A stretch of 64,000 bases of DNA from positions 1-64,000 of the forward strand of contig NZ_JBLWTL010000012.1 of assembly GCF_048270095.1 (NCBI RefSeq), read 5' to 3'. The notes under the pieces are model-generated. The model was not told the DNA's origin. It saw nothing but the letters and a program-made list of their open reading frames with translations, and searched no databases. The translations under genes and the position numbers were made by a program. Shown here in pieces: positions 1 through 8,588 of this stretch; within the stretch, counting starts at the first letter, position 1; each line of letters opens with the position of its first letter. This DNA comes from Maricaulis sp048270095. Its GTDB lineage: Bacteria > Pseudomonadota > Alphaproteobacteria > Caulobacterales > Maricaulaceae.

Positions 1-358
1 AGGTCCATTGGGGCTGCTCTACGCAGACCCCGCACTATAGACCCGGAGCGTGACCAGCCGCGATTACGGCCATGTCCCGACTTGGGTGCTGAGCTGTCTG
101 ATGCGGGTCTCATCTGAGCTCAACCGGGAGCGCATCGCTGGTCGCGGAACCAACTAAAAGCGCAACAAATATCGTCACCCTGACGAAGGTCAGGGCCCAG
201 TTCATAAAGCGCCGAGGTCCTGAAATCTGGCGCCCCTCTTATTTGCGTTGCGTCTGAAACTGGGTCCTGACCTTCGTCATGATGACGTTTGATCAAGACG
301 GATCAAACAGGGGGGGCAGGCTAAATCATGACCGGAGCAATTGCCGCCATTGCGGGCC
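1..358. other. Left edge, no supported gene
   Basis: No reading frame here has convincing protein character. All three plus frames close within the first 120 bases, so the tail of an upstream gene may lie here but cannot be identified. The clear content is an inverted repeat at 173-287, described separately. Confidence 0.5.
173..287. repeat. Imperfect inverted repeat, dispersed REP-like element copy A
   Basis: Arms at 173-202 and 258-287 are inverted copies with 27 of 30 positions matching, around a loop of about 55 bases. The arm core, CCTGACGAAGGTCAGG, is itself partly palindromic. The same arm sequence in variant form recurs at 23450-23532, which makes this a dispersed family rather than a single terminator. 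Confidence 0.7.
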
Positions 359-1363
359 TCACGGCTGAGCGCTTTCCGACTGCAATCGCAGCACTGCCAG
401 CAAGGGCCGGTGATCCGATCCCGTATTCGGGCCGGCCTCGATGCTGACCGTCTGCCAGGCCTCACCGGCGAAGATGTGATCAATCCCCAGCAGCATCGGC
501 GCGAAGGGCGGTATGCCCAGGCCGGCCTGCTGGAAACGGCCTTCGGCGGGGAAGGTGGCGATGCCGATCGAGCGGCGTGTCAGGCCGAGATCGCGTTCGA
601 GCCGGGAGAGGGCATAGGCGGGTGATGCGGCATTGAAATCACCCATCACCACCAGCCGGTCCTGCGGCCAGTGCGCCAGGGCGCGGCTCAGGCCGCGGCG
701 CTGACAGTCCTGGGTGGCGCCGGGGAAGGGCCAGGTCAGATGCACCGAGACGAAGACGGCCTCGCTGCCATCGGGCAGCTGGATGCGGGCCCAAACGGCC
801 GGCGGCATTTCCCAGTCGCAGGGGATGGTCGCGGCGGCCAGCACGGCCGGGGGGAGTTCGACACAGCCGGATGCGAGAATCGGCAGATTGCTGAGCAGGC
901 GGTTGGAGCGGCAACGGGCATTATGGGCATATTGCGCGACCAGCGCCTCACCGGTCTCGCGCGCCCGTCCGAAGCTTTCCTGCAGAGCCAGCACATCCGG
1001 CGCGCGCGGCGGCAGCAGCGTGGCGGCCTGCATCGGCGAGGCATTGCGGCCCCACAGATTATGCGTGCCGATGGATATCTCATAGGCGCCAGGGGAAGGG
1101 GCGACCGGCTCGCTGCGCCAGGCGTCGAACGTCTCGCCTATGCCCGGCAGCAGGATGACCGCGAAAGCCGCCAGGCTGAGCAGGCGGGCACCGCGATGCC
1201 GGTTGGCCAGGATGCTCCCGGCGGCGATACCGCCAATGATCAGCAGGATGGGCCAGATCTCGCGCAAGGCGTCAAAGCCGCGCCAGAGCGGGGCCAGCAT
1301 CAAGAGCAGGGCCAGCCCACACAGAAGCCCGGTGGCCAGAATGGCGGTAATCGTATGACGCAA
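359..1363 (-). CDS. Endonuclease/exonuclease/phosphatase family membrane protein
   Basis: The N-terminal part has two or three hydrophobic segments in about the first 85 residues, followed by an EEP-fold catalytic domain. Motifs in order are HNLWGRN, LALQES with the metal-binding Glu, VVMGDFN with Asp-Asn, and the closing GIDHIF and GSDHRP blocks. Such proteins cleave phosphodiester or phosphoester bonds; the substrate cannot be read from the sequence. The frame stays open to a GTG at 1474, but that extension runs through the 46-bp repeat, so I chose the TTG at 1363 just before the first membrane segment. A GTG at 1402 is also possible. The family is clear, the start is not. Confidence 0.8.
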   Translation of the reverse strand: MRHTITAILATGLLCGLALLLMLAPLWRGFDALREIWPILLIIGGIAAGSILANRHRGARLLSLAAFAVILLPGIGETFDAWRSEPVAPSPGAYEISIGTHNLWGRNASPMQAATLLPPRAPDVLALQESFGRARETGEALVAQYAHNARCRSNRLLSNLPILASGCVELPPAVLAAATIPCDWEMPPAVWARIQLPDGSEAVFVSVHLTWPFPGATQDCQRRGLSRALAHWPQDRLVVMGDFNAASPAYALSRLERDLGLTRRSIGIATFPAEGRFQQAGLGIPPFAPMLLGIDHIFAGEAWQTVSIEAGPNTGSDHRPLLAVLRLQSESAQP

Positions 1364-1444
1364 GGCGAATATCCGTTTGGCAGTCTCCAGCCTCTCATAC
1401 ACAGCAAAGATTGCGAAGCGGTGTGTCTGGCCGAAGTGAGGGCT

Positions 1445-1490
1445 GCATTTTCGAACCGCAAAACCGGTTCCCACTTTTGCTGAAAATGCT
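1445..1490. repeat. 46-bp palindrome-ended repeat, copy 1
   Basis: The ends are a perfect 8-bp inverted pair, GCATTTTC and GAAAATGC, around a core containing AAACCGGTTCCCACTTTT. An identical unit follows 61 bp downstream at 1506. The core resembles REP/RIME-type palindromes widespread in alphaproteobacteria (family assignment from memory). It sits between the divergent endonuclease gene and queA. Confidence 0.75.
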
Positions 1491-1505
1491 CTGGTTCAAG
1501 TGGTC

Positions 1506-1551
1506 GCATTTTCGAACCGCAAAACCGGTTCCCACTTTTGCTGAAAATGCT
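1506..1551. repeat. 46-bp palindrome-ended repeat, copy 2
   Basis: Identical over 46 bp to the copy at 1445-1490, with a 15-bp spacer between them. It ends 14 bases before the queA start codon, so it must lie in the queA 5' leader or core promoter. Confidence 0.75.
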
Positions 1552-1565
1552 TTAGACCCCTGCCC

Positions 1566-2624
1566 ATGCGCGTGGATGATTTCGATTTTGACCTGCCCGA
1601 GGCCAGTATTGCCTTGCGCCCGGCGCGGCCCCGCGACAGCGCCCGGCTGCTGCATGTCGATGCCGCCGGCCAGCTGGCCGACAAGGCCGTGCTCGATTTG
1701 CCGGATCTGCTGCGGGCCGGTGATCTTCTGGTGTTCAATGATACCCGCGTCATCCCCGCCGCCCTGGTGGGCACACGCGCCGCGCGCGAACTCGGCGGTG
1801 GCGGTGATGTCAGCTGCGAGATCAATCTGCACAAGCGCGCCGGGCCGGATCGCTGGCGGGCCTTTATCCGCCCGGCCAAGCGGCTCAAGATCGGCGACCG
1901 GATCGAATTCGGCAGCTTCTCCGCCGACGTGATCGAGAAAGGGGTGGGCGGCGACACGCTTCTGGCCTTTGACCTGTCCGGCGCATTGCTCGATGAAGCG
2001 ATTGCCGCGACCGGCGTCCCGCCTTTGCCGCCCTATATAGCTCGCAAGCGAAATGTTGATGCGGCAGACGTTGAAGATTATCAGACTTTGTTCGCACGCG
2101 AAGATGGTAGTGTCGCTGCGCCGACCGCCGGCCTGCATTTCACCGGGCGCCTGTTCGACGCGCTGGCCGCGCGCGGCGTCGAACGCTGCGATGTCACCCT
2201 GCATGTCGGCGCCGGCACCTTCCTGCCCGTCAAGGCCGAGGATACGGCAGACCACCGCATGCATGGCGAGTGGTGTACGGCAAGCGAGCAGGCAGCCAAC
2301 GCCATCAATACGGCAAGGTTACAGGGGCGCCGCGTCATCGCGGTCGGAACCACCGCGCTGCGCACCCTGGAGAGCCTGGCCCCTGAGGTCGGCCGCATCG
2401 AAGCGGGCAGCCGCGACACCGAGATATTCATCACGCCGGGCTATGATTTCCGCATCACGGATGCGCTTCTGACCAATTTCCACCTGCCGCGTTCGACCCT
2501 CTTCATGCTGGTCAGCGCCCTGGCCGGTCTCGACACCATGCAGCGCGCCTATGCGCACGCGATATCAAGCGGTTACCGTTTCTATTCCTACGGGGATACC
2601 AGCCTGTTGGAGCGCGCCCGATGA
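1566..2624 (+). CDS. queA: tRNA preQ1(34) S-adenosylmethionine ribosyltransferase-isomerase QueA
   Basis: QueA transfers and isomerises the ribosyl moiety of S-adenosylmethionine onto preQ1 at the wobble base of GUN-anticodon tRNAs, giving epoxyqueuosine. The 352-residue length is normal. The N-terminus MRVDDFDFDLPEASIALRP is the usual family opening, and VFNDTRVIPA, PTAGLHFT and the C-terminal ITDALLTNFHLPRSTL blocks are typical. The stop overlaps the start of tgt by four bases (ATGA), so the next two enzymes of queuosine insertion are translationally coupled. The 46-bp repeats lie immediately upstream. Confidence 0.97.
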   Translation: MRVDDFDFDLPEASIALRPARPRDSARLLHVDAAGQLADKAVLDLPDLLRAGDLLVFNDTRVIPAALVGTRAARELGGGGDVSCEINLHKRAGPDRWRAFIRPAKRLKIGDRIEFGSFSADVIEKGVGGDTLLAFDLSGALLDEAIAATGVPPLPPYIARKRNVDAADVEDYQTLFAREDGSVAAPTAGLHFTGRLFDALAARGVERCDVTLHVGAGTFLPVKAEDTADHRMHGEWCTASEQAANAINTARLQGRRVIAVGTTALRTLESLAPEVGRIEAGSRDTEIFITPGYDFRITDALLTNFHLPRSTLFMLVSALAGLDTMQRAYAHAISSGYRFYSYGDTSLLERAR

Positions 2625-3763
2625 GCGTTTTTGCCTATGAAATCCACGCCACAGACGGCAAGGCCCGCACCGGCGTGCTCAAGACCCCGCGCGGCGATAT
2701 CCGCACCCCGGCCTTCATGCCGGTCGGCACGGCGGGCACCGTCAAGGCGCTCTATATGGACCAGGTCCGGGATACCGGCGCCGACATCATTTTGGGCAAT
2801 ACCTATCACCTCATGCTCCGCCCCGGTGCCGAACGGGTCAAGCGTCTGGGGGGACTGCATAAATTCTCCACCTGGCAGGGTCCGATCCTGACCGATAGCG
2901 GTGGTTTCCAGGTCTGGTCGCTGTCCAAATTGCGCAAGATGAATGAGCAGGGTGTCACGTTCCAGAGCCATATCGATGGTTCGAAGCATCACCTAACCCC
3001 CGAGCGTTCCATCGAAATCCAGGCTGACCTGCTCGGTGCCGATATCTCGATGCAGCTCGATGAATGCACCGCTTTCGGCTGCACCCCCGCCGAAGCCAAG
3101 GCCTCGCTGGAGCTCTCATTGCGATGGGGGCAACGCTCGAAAGACGCGTTTGGCACCCGCGATGACCAGGTCTTGTTCGGCATTGTCCAGGGCTCGGTGT
3201 TCGAGGATCTGCGGCGTCAATCAGCTGAAGGACTTAAGGAAATCGGCTTTGACGGCTATGCCATCGGCGGCCTGGCCGTCGGCGAGGGCTTCGAGCAGAT
3301 GTGCGATGTGCTCGATTTCACCACGCCGCACCTGCCGGTCGAGCGGCCCCGCTATCTGATGGGCGTCGGCAAGCCGATCGATCTGGTCGAAGCCGTCGCA
3401 CGCGGTGTCGACATGTTCGATTGCGTCCTGCCAACCCGCTCGGGCCGTCATGGCCAGGCCTGGTCCGATTATGGTCCGATCAATATCAAGCGCGCTGACT
3501 TCATCGAGGATGACACGCCGCTGGCGCCGGAGATCGATTGCCCCGCCAGCCGGGACTATTCCAAGGCCTATCTCAATCACCTTTTCAAATCAGGCGAATA
3601 CCTCTCGGCCATGCTGATCTCCTGGCACAATATCGCCTATTTCGAACACCTGATGGCCCGCATCCGCGCCGCCATCGCGGCGGGTGAATTCGAGGCCTTC
3701 CGGCGCGAGTTTCGGGCGAAATGGGACCAGGGCGTCGCCGAGGCGGCGACGCGCAGCGCATGA
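2621..3763 (+). CDS. tgt: Queuine/preQ1 tRNA-ribosyltransferase Tgt
   Basis: Tgt exchanges guanine-34 for preQ1 in tRNA-Asp, -Asn, -His and -Tyr. The 380-residue TIM-barrel protein carries the active-site region TDSGGFQVWSLS (the bacterial enzyme normally has this Asp), the nucleophile region FDCVLPTRSGRHGQAW, and GGLAVGEG. The zinc-site region that usually reads CxCxxC is here near DCPASRDYSKAYLNHLF, with only one visible Cys of the usual trio; this kind of degenerate zinc site is seen in some alphaproteobacterial Tgt proteins, to my recollection. It overlaps queA upstream and the GNAT gene downstream by ATGA. Confidence 0.96.
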   Translation: MSVFAYEIHATDGKARTGVLKTPRGDIRTPAFMPVGTAGTVKALYMDQVRDTGADIILGNTYHLMLRPGAERVKRLGGLHKFSTWQGPILTDSGGFQVWSLSKLRKMNEQGVTFQSHIDGSKHHLTPERSIEIQADLLGADISMQLDECTAFGCTPAEAKASLELSLRWGQRSKDAFGTRDDQVLFGIVQGSVFEDLRRQSAEGLKEIGFDGYAIGGLAVGEGFEQMCDVLDFTTPHLPVERPRYLMGVGKPIDLVEAVARGVDMFDCVLPTRSGRHGQAWSDYGPINIKRADFIEDDTPLAPEIDCPASRDYSKAYLNHLFKSGEYLSAMLISWHNIAYFEHLMARIRAAIAAGEFEAFRREFRAKWDQGVAEAATRSA

Positions 3764-4302
3764 GCGGCGCGCTCGTCATCCGCGCCCTGACGGCACAGGA
3801 GCTCACGGCCCGGCTGGATGAATTCTGCGACCTCCTGCTCGACATCGTCAATGGCGGCGCCTCAGTCGGCTTCATGGCGCCGTTCTCGCGTGACCGGGCG
3901 CGCTCGTTCTGGCAGGGGATTATAGCCAGTGTCGAGCGCGGTGAACGCATCTTGCTCGCAGCGATAGACGGGGAGGGCGGCCGTGTGACCGGCTCGGTCC
4001 AGCTGGTGCTGGCCCAACCCGACAACCAGCCGCATCGCGGTGATGTCTCCAAAATGCTGGTTCATTCCAGCGCCAGGCGGCAGGGGCTTGGGGCGGCCTT
4101 GCTGGACGCGGTCGAGGCAGCCGCGCGCGAGGCGGGCAAGACCCTGCTGGTTCTGGATACGGTACCGGGCACGCCCGCTGATCGTCTCTATCACCGCGCC
4201 GGCTGGACAGCGCTGGGCGTCATTCCTGGCTACGCGCTGATGCCCGACGGGGCGGCGTGCGATACGCGCATGTTCTGGCGCCAGCTCGGGCCTGTGTCCT
4301 AG
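3760..4302 (+). CDS. GNAT family N-acetyltransferase
   Basis: A 180-residue protein with the GNAT acetyl-CoA loop RRQGLG near residue 104 and the C-terminal LYHRAGW block of the fold. The start at 3760 gives an ATGA overlap with tgt, which makes it the third gene of the queA-tgt unit; a longer in-frame start at 3721 would lie deep inside tgt. The acetyl acceptor is unknown, and co-transcription with queuosine genes does not by itself imply a tRNA substrate. Its stop shares the palindrome CTAG with the stop of the convergent lipoprotein gene. Confidence 0.88.
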   Translation: MSGALVIRALTAQELTARLDEFCDLLLDIVNGGASVGFMAPFSRDRARSFWQGIIASVERGERILLAAIDGEGGRVTGSVQLVLAQPDNQPHRGDVSKMLVHSSARRQGLGAALLDAVEAAAREAGKTLLVLDTVPGTPADRLYHRAGWTALGVIPGYALMPDGAACDTRMFWRQLGPVS

Positions 4303-4907
4303 TTCGAGGCGTCAACCAGTCCATAGGCCTCGAAAGCGCGTCGCATCTGGACCGCCGGGCAACCGAAACCGTCATAAATTCCGCGCAGATAGGCGCGTCG
4401 GCGCTGGGCCATTTCACGGCGTTCGCGGGCATCGGTCTCGATCCGGCCGGCCCCGCCGATGAAGCGGATCACCGGGCGCACAGGATTGAGACCGACAATC
4501 GTGGAGTGATACAGGCCCCAGGCGCCGTCCGTGGCAAGTTCCGGTGCCTGCGAAGCGAACTGCGCGCCCTGGCTGATCCAGCCTTCGCGCTGCGTGTCCT
4601 CCTCGGCCTGTTGGCGCTGTGCCTCCTCGACATCGGGGCCGAGCACGACAGTCAGCCGGGCGACATCGCGCGCGATGGTCGAGCAACGCCGCGGCGATCC
4701 GTCGCCGCCATAGGGTGTGGGCACGGTATCATCGCCCTCATCAACCATGACGGGCCCGGGCCGGTCGCGCGGCAGCCCGATGGCATCCTCGACAGCTGTG
4801 CTGGTTTCCTCACGGCCAAAACCGCCGGCGCTTTGTCCGGTCGACGAGCATGCGCTGGCGGCTAACGCCACCATCACACATGTCAGGAGACTGATCTTTT
4901 CACTCAT
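4299..4907 (-). CDS. Hypothetical lipoprotein
   Basis: A 202-residue protein starting at MSEKISLL, with a signal peptide ending in the lipobox ASAC at about residue 21, so it should be lipidated and membrane anchored. The mature part is hydrophilic, with a Gln/Glu-rich middle segment (about residues 85-105) that could be helical, and two spaced cysteines. I do not recognise a named domain. The reading frame extends upstream to 5018, but only the 4907 start puts the signal peptide at the N-terminus. It is convergent with the GNAT gene. Confidence 0.75.
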   Translation of the reverse strand: MSEKISLLTCVMVALAASACSSTGQSAGGFGREETSTAVEDAIGLPRDRPGPVMVDEGDDTVPTPYGGDGSPRRCSTIARDVARLTVVLGPDVEEAQRQQAEEDTQREGWISQGAQFASQAPELATDGAWGLYHSTIVGLNPVRPVIRFIGGAGRIETDARERREMAQRRRAYLRGIYDGFGCPAVQMRRAFEAYGLVDASN

Positions 4908-4976
4908 GCATTCGATATTACCGGCAATTATGGCAAAATCGCATCCCAATTGCTGAAATCCATAGGCAAAGCGCGA

Positions 4977-5003
4977 TTGACCCGCCGGAATCGGCCCTAT
5001 AGG
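4977..5003 (+). promoter_or_regulatory. Candidate promoter of tRNA-Lys
   Basis: TTGACC at 4977-4982 and TATAGG at 4998-5003 are separated by 15 bases, followed by a GC-rich GGGCCCTCC discriminator region just before the tRNA. The spacing is short, so this is a suggestion from position and sequence only. Confidence 0.4.
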
Positions 5004-5023
5004 TAGGGCCCTCCTCAAATGAG

Positions 5024-5099
5024 GAGCCTGTAGCTCAGCTGGTAGAGCAACTGACTTTTAATCAGTAGGTCCCGGGTTCGAGCCCCGGCGGGCTCACCA
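5024..5099 (+). tRNA. tRNA-Lys (TTT)
   Basis: A full cloverleaf can be drawn: acceptor GAGCCTG with CGGGCTC, D-arm GCTC/GAGC, anticodon stem ACTGA/TCAGT around CTTTTAA (anticodon TTT at 5057-5059), T-stem CCGGG/CCCGG, discriminator A and an encoded CCA. Confidence 0.97.
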
Positions 5100-5341
5100 T
5101 TACTGGATCCCCCTCCGATCGCTTTCCGGCGCCAATGCGCGCAGAGCGCCATGGCGCGCCGACCCGCCTTGTGGCCGCGCCGGGCCAGGGCGCGGGGCAG
5201 GTTTTCCCTGCGACTATTCTTTGACCCCCGAACAGCGCGCTCCCGTTCTGAGGAATAAAAATATTCCCGGCTTCAGGCCTTTGCCTTTCGTTAACCATTC
5301 GGGCTGAAGCCTTGATGTTTATCAATTTGGGAGTTCGGGTA

Positions 5342-7444
5342 ATGGGCAATATCAAGCTGGCGCACAGGCTCGTAGGCGGTTTCGCGGTTGTCGTGCTTAT
5401 TCTCGTTGTCGCCGTGGCCTTCACCATCGTGAATGTCGGGAATATCAGGCGAACCAATGATCGTATTGTCGAACTCAGAACGCCGACATCCTATGCCAGC
5501 CAGGCGCTGACCAATGATATCAATGGGTCGCTTGCAGCCCTGCGCGGCTGGATGTTGACCGGTGATACCCGTTTTCGAGACCAGCGGGCTGCGGCCTGGC
5601 TCGATATCGGGCGCCAGCGCGCCGAAATGGATCGTCTGTCTCAATCCTGGACCAATGCCGGCAATGTTGAACTCTGGGCGGAGTTCAAGACCGTCCTGGA
5701 CGCATTTGCGATCGCCCAGGACCAGGTCGAGGCGATTGCCAATACGCCCGGCCAGTTTCCCGCCAATGTCATTCTGGCCGATGAGGCTGCGCCGCTCGCT
5801 GCGAGCATGCTGGCGGTGACTACTGCGATGATCGATGAGGAACTGGCCAATCCGGCCGGAGGGGCCGACCGCACGCGAATGCTCGGTATGATGGCCGATG
5901 TTCGCGGGAGTCTGGCGGTGAGCCTTGCCAGTATCCGCGCCTATCTTCTGACGGGCGATGAGAGTTTCGCCGAAGCTTTCGGCACCTCGTGGAGCCGCAA
6001 TGAGGCCCGCCTGAACGATCTGCGCGAAGCGCGGGATTTGATGTCGGCGGGCCAGGCCAGAGACCTGGCCCGGCTTGTCTCGCTCCGGGATGAATTTGCG
6101 CCGCTCCCGGTGCAGATGTTCGGTATCCGGAGTTCGGACCGGTGGAATATGGCCAACCTGATGCTGGCCTCCGAAGCGGCGCCACGCGCCGAACGCCTTC
6201 TGGACATTCTTTCCGGCGCGCTCCAGCCTGACGGAACCCGCACCGGCGGGATTACTGATGACCAGGCAAGGCTGCTGCGGGACGATGCGGCCCAGAGTGC
6301 ACGCCAGGTTTCGAGCTTGCTGACAATTCAGTGGGTCTTGCTATTTGCCGGCCTGGTGCTGGCTGGCGGCGTCGCCTATGGCACGATCCGCAGCATCATT
6401 CCGCCAATCACACACATGACCAGGGTCATGGGGCGGTTGGCTCAGGGCGAGCTTGATATTGAGGTTCCCGGTCTTGGCAAGGGCGATGAGATCGGCGCCA
6501 TGGCCGGTGCCGTCCTGGTGTTCAAGCAGAATGCCGAGGAGAAGCTGGAACTGGAACGCGAACAGGTTGAGGCCGAAGCCCGTCAGGCTGAGGCGACGCG
6601 TCAGGGCCGGATGGATCTGGCGGATAGCTTTGAGCGTGCTGTCGGTGAGATTGTCCTCTCCGTTTCCGGCGCGGCAACCGAGCTGACCCAGGCGGCCCAG
6701 ACCTTGCTGGAGTCGTCCGAACATACCAGCCGTCAGTCGGTCGCTGTCGCGGCGGCTGCCGAGCAGGCAACCGTCAATGTCCAGACCGTGGCGACCGCAA
6801 CGGAAGAGATGAGCGCGTCGGTTCAGGAAATCGGGCGTCAGGCGAGTGAGTCGTCGCACAAGGCACAGAGTGCCGAGACGGAAGCCGGCGGCACAGTCGA
6901 GAAAGTCAACGCCCTTGCCGCCGCCGCGCAACGCATTGGCGATGTCGTCTCGATCATTCAGGGAATTGCAGAACAGACCAACCTGCTGGCGCTCAATGCC
7001 ACAATCGAAGCAGCCCGCGCCGGCGAAGCCGGCAAGGGGTTCGCTATCGTTGCCCAGGAAGTCAAGCAGCTGGCGCTCCAGACCGCGACCGCGACCACCG
7101 AAATTACTGAACAGATTCAAGCCATTCAAGCGGCGACGGACAGCTCTGCGGAGGCCATTATTTCGGTGTCGGCGACCATCTCCGAGTTGAGTGACATCGC
7201 GACCTCGATCGCTGGCGCGGTAGAGGAACAGCATGCGGCCACTGCCCAGATCGCCGGCAATGTGCAGGAGGCGGCTGTCGGCACACAGGACGTTTCGAGC
7301 AATATCAGCGGCGTTAACAGGGCTGTCGCCGAATCGAGTGCCTCGGCGTCCCAGGTTCTGTCCGCAGCGACCGAATTGTCCGAGCAATCGGAGATGCTCA
7401 GTCAGCAAGTGGCCGAATTTCTCACGGGCGTCCGGGCTGCCTGA
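5342..7444 (+). CDS. Methyl-accepting chemotaxis protein
   Basis: A 700-residue transmembrane chemoreceptor. TM1 is at about residues 13-33, a large helical sensory region of nearly 300 residues follows, TM2 is at about 329-350 (WVLLFAGLVLAGG), then a HAMP linker (PPITHMTRVMGRLAQGEL) and a cytoplasmic signalling domain. The hairpin tip EQTNLLALNATIEAARAGE is the conserved CheA/CheW contact site. The ligand is unknown. The start at 5342 has GGGAG eight or nine bases upstream; a TTG at 5312 would add ten residues. TTAACCAT, a CtrA half-site in Caulobacter, lies upstream at about 5291, which may be chance. No che genes are adjacent, so it is an orphan receptor. Confidence 0.95.
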   Translation: MGNIKLAHRLVGGFAVVVLILVVAVAFTIVNVGNIRRTNDRIVELRTPTSYASQALTNDINGSLAALRGWMLTGDTRFRDQRAAAWLDIGRQRAEMDRLSQSWTNAGNVELWAEFKTVLDAFAIAQDQVEAIANTPGQFPANVILADEAAPLAASMLAVTTAMIDEELANPAGGADRTRMLGMMADVRGSLAVSLASIRAYLLTGDESFAEAFGTSWSRNEARLNDLREARDLMSAGQARDLARLVSLRDEFAPLPVQMFGIRSSDRWNMANLMLASEAAPRAERLLDILSGALQPDGTRTGGITDDQARLLRDDAAQSARQVSSLLTIQWVLLFAGLVLAGGVAYGTIRSIIPPITHMTRVMGRLAQGELDIEVPGLGKGDEIGAMAGAVLVFKQNAEEKLELEREQVEAEARQAEATRQGRMDLADSFERAVGEIVLSVSGAATELTQAAQTLLESSEHTSRQSVAVAAAAEQATVNVQTVATATEEMSASVQEIGRQASESSHKAQSAETEAGGTVEKVNALAAAAQRIGDVVSIIQGIAEQTNLLALNATIEAARAGEAGKGFAIVAQEVKQLALQTATATTEITEQIQAIQAATDSSAEAIISVSATISELSDIATSIAGAVEEQHAATAQIAGNVQEAAVGTQDVSSNISGVNRAVAESSASASQVLSAATELSEQSEMLSQQVAEFLTGVRAA

Positions 7445-7571
7445 CGCAAAACCCGTCCGGCATCGGCCCCGCCTTCGACGGCGACTTGCCTGCGCAGCAA
7501 TGGAGTGGGGGCGGGCCACCAGACGGCCCGTCCTCCTTCACATCCCGCACGGCGCGCGCGAAGCGCTTGCC

Positions 7572-8465
7572 TCACTGCGGCGTAGCGGCTCGCTTCAGTG
7601 CTTCGGCGAGGAAGTCGAACACGCGCCGGACCCGGCGGCTGGTCTTGAGTTCTGAGTGGGCGGTAAGCCAGATTGGCAGGGCGGGCATGGGCGTATCGGT
7701 TTCAATTCGTTGCACCGCTGGTTCTGCGAGTCCGACCTCAAGCTGATTGAAACCGATCCCGAAGCCGGCAACGACCATCTGCCAGCCCACGACCTGGCTG
7801 TCACACCGGAAGCCGAAGAAATGCCGGTCCACCTGAAGGCCGACTTCGGCGAAGCCGCGCAGCATCAATTCGCTGCGGTCATAGCCGATCACGTCGTGGC
7901 CGCGGAATTCCTCGACCGTTGTCGGTGCGCCGCGCCGGGCGATATAGTCATGCGCCGCGAACATGGCGAGCTGCAGGTCTCCGACTTTTTTTGTGAACAC
8001 GTCGGCCTGGGTTGGCCGGTACATGCGGATGGCGATATCGGCCTCGCGCTGGAGCAGGTTCTCGCTGCGGTCCGATGAAACCAGCTCGATTTCGATCTCC
8101 GGCTCGGCCCGGTGCAATTCGGTCAATATGGCGGGCAGGGTATAGGTCGACATGATCTCGGAGGCGGTGATCCGGATCGTGCCGCCAATGCGCTCACTGC
8201 GGCCGCTGGCGGTCAGGGATAGCTGGTTGGCGGCTTTTGCCATCGCGCGGGCATGCTCGACCAGATCAGCGCCGGTCGGCGTCAGCGCCAGCCCGTGTGG
8301 CGCCCGGTCGAACAGGCGCACGCCGAGCTGGTCCTCAAGGGCGGCGATATGCCGGCCCATGGTCGGCTGGCTGCCACCAGTGGCGCGGGCGGCGCCGGAC
8401 AGGGTTCCGTGCTCGGCGACCGACAGGAAGGTTTGCAGGTGGGACCAATCGAAGTCGCGCATCAT
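7572..8465 (-). CDS. LysR family transcriptional regulator
   Basis: A 297-residue LysR protein. The N-terminal winged helix-turn-helix (about residues 6-65) includes FLSVAEHGTLSGAARATGGSQ and the LEDQLGVRLFDR turn. The C-terminal effector-binding domain extends from about residue 92. It probably binds a small co-inducer; no divergent target gene identifies it, since the gene upstream (M20 peptidase) is on the same strand and ends toward it. Three direct repeats at 8473-8523 directly precede the start codon and are candidate autoregulatory sites. The start at 8465 or 8462 cannot be separated. Confidence 0.93.
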   Translation of the reverse strand: MMRDFDWSHLQTFLSVAEHGTLSGAARATGGSQPTMGRHIAALEDQLGVRLFDRAPHGLALTPTGADLVEHARAMAKAANQLSLTASGRSERIGGTIRITASEIMSTYTLPAILTELHRAEPEIEIELVSSDRSENLLQREADIAIRMYRPTQADVFTKKVGDLQLAMFAAHDYIARRGAPTTVEEFRGHDVIGYDRSELMLRGFAEVGLQVDRHFFGFRCDSQVVGWQMVVAGFGIGFNQLEVGLAEPAVQRIETDTPMPALPIWLTAHSELKTSRRVRRVFDFLAEALKRAATPQ

Positions 8466-8472
8466 TGGGTAT

Positions 8473-8523
8473 CCAAAATTGATTGAGGGGCAGCCAAAAA
8501 TGTAGGCGATTCAACCAAAAATG
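8473..8523 (-). promoter_or_regulatory. Three direct repeats at 21-bp period before the LysR gene
   Basis: CCAAAAWTG occurs at 8473-8481, 8494-8502 and 8515-8523, exactly 21 bp apart, that is, two helical turns. On the coding strand of the regulator this reads CATTTTTGG three times, twice followed by YTG. The set lies 8 to 58 bases upstream of the LysR start codon, over the probable core promoter, which suits an autoregulatory operator. Confidence 0.6.
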
Positions 8524-8588
8524 AATGAGCGCGATTCGCAAGTCAACCGGAAAACGAAACCGGAGCGGGCAGTCTTGCCGCCGGGGAT

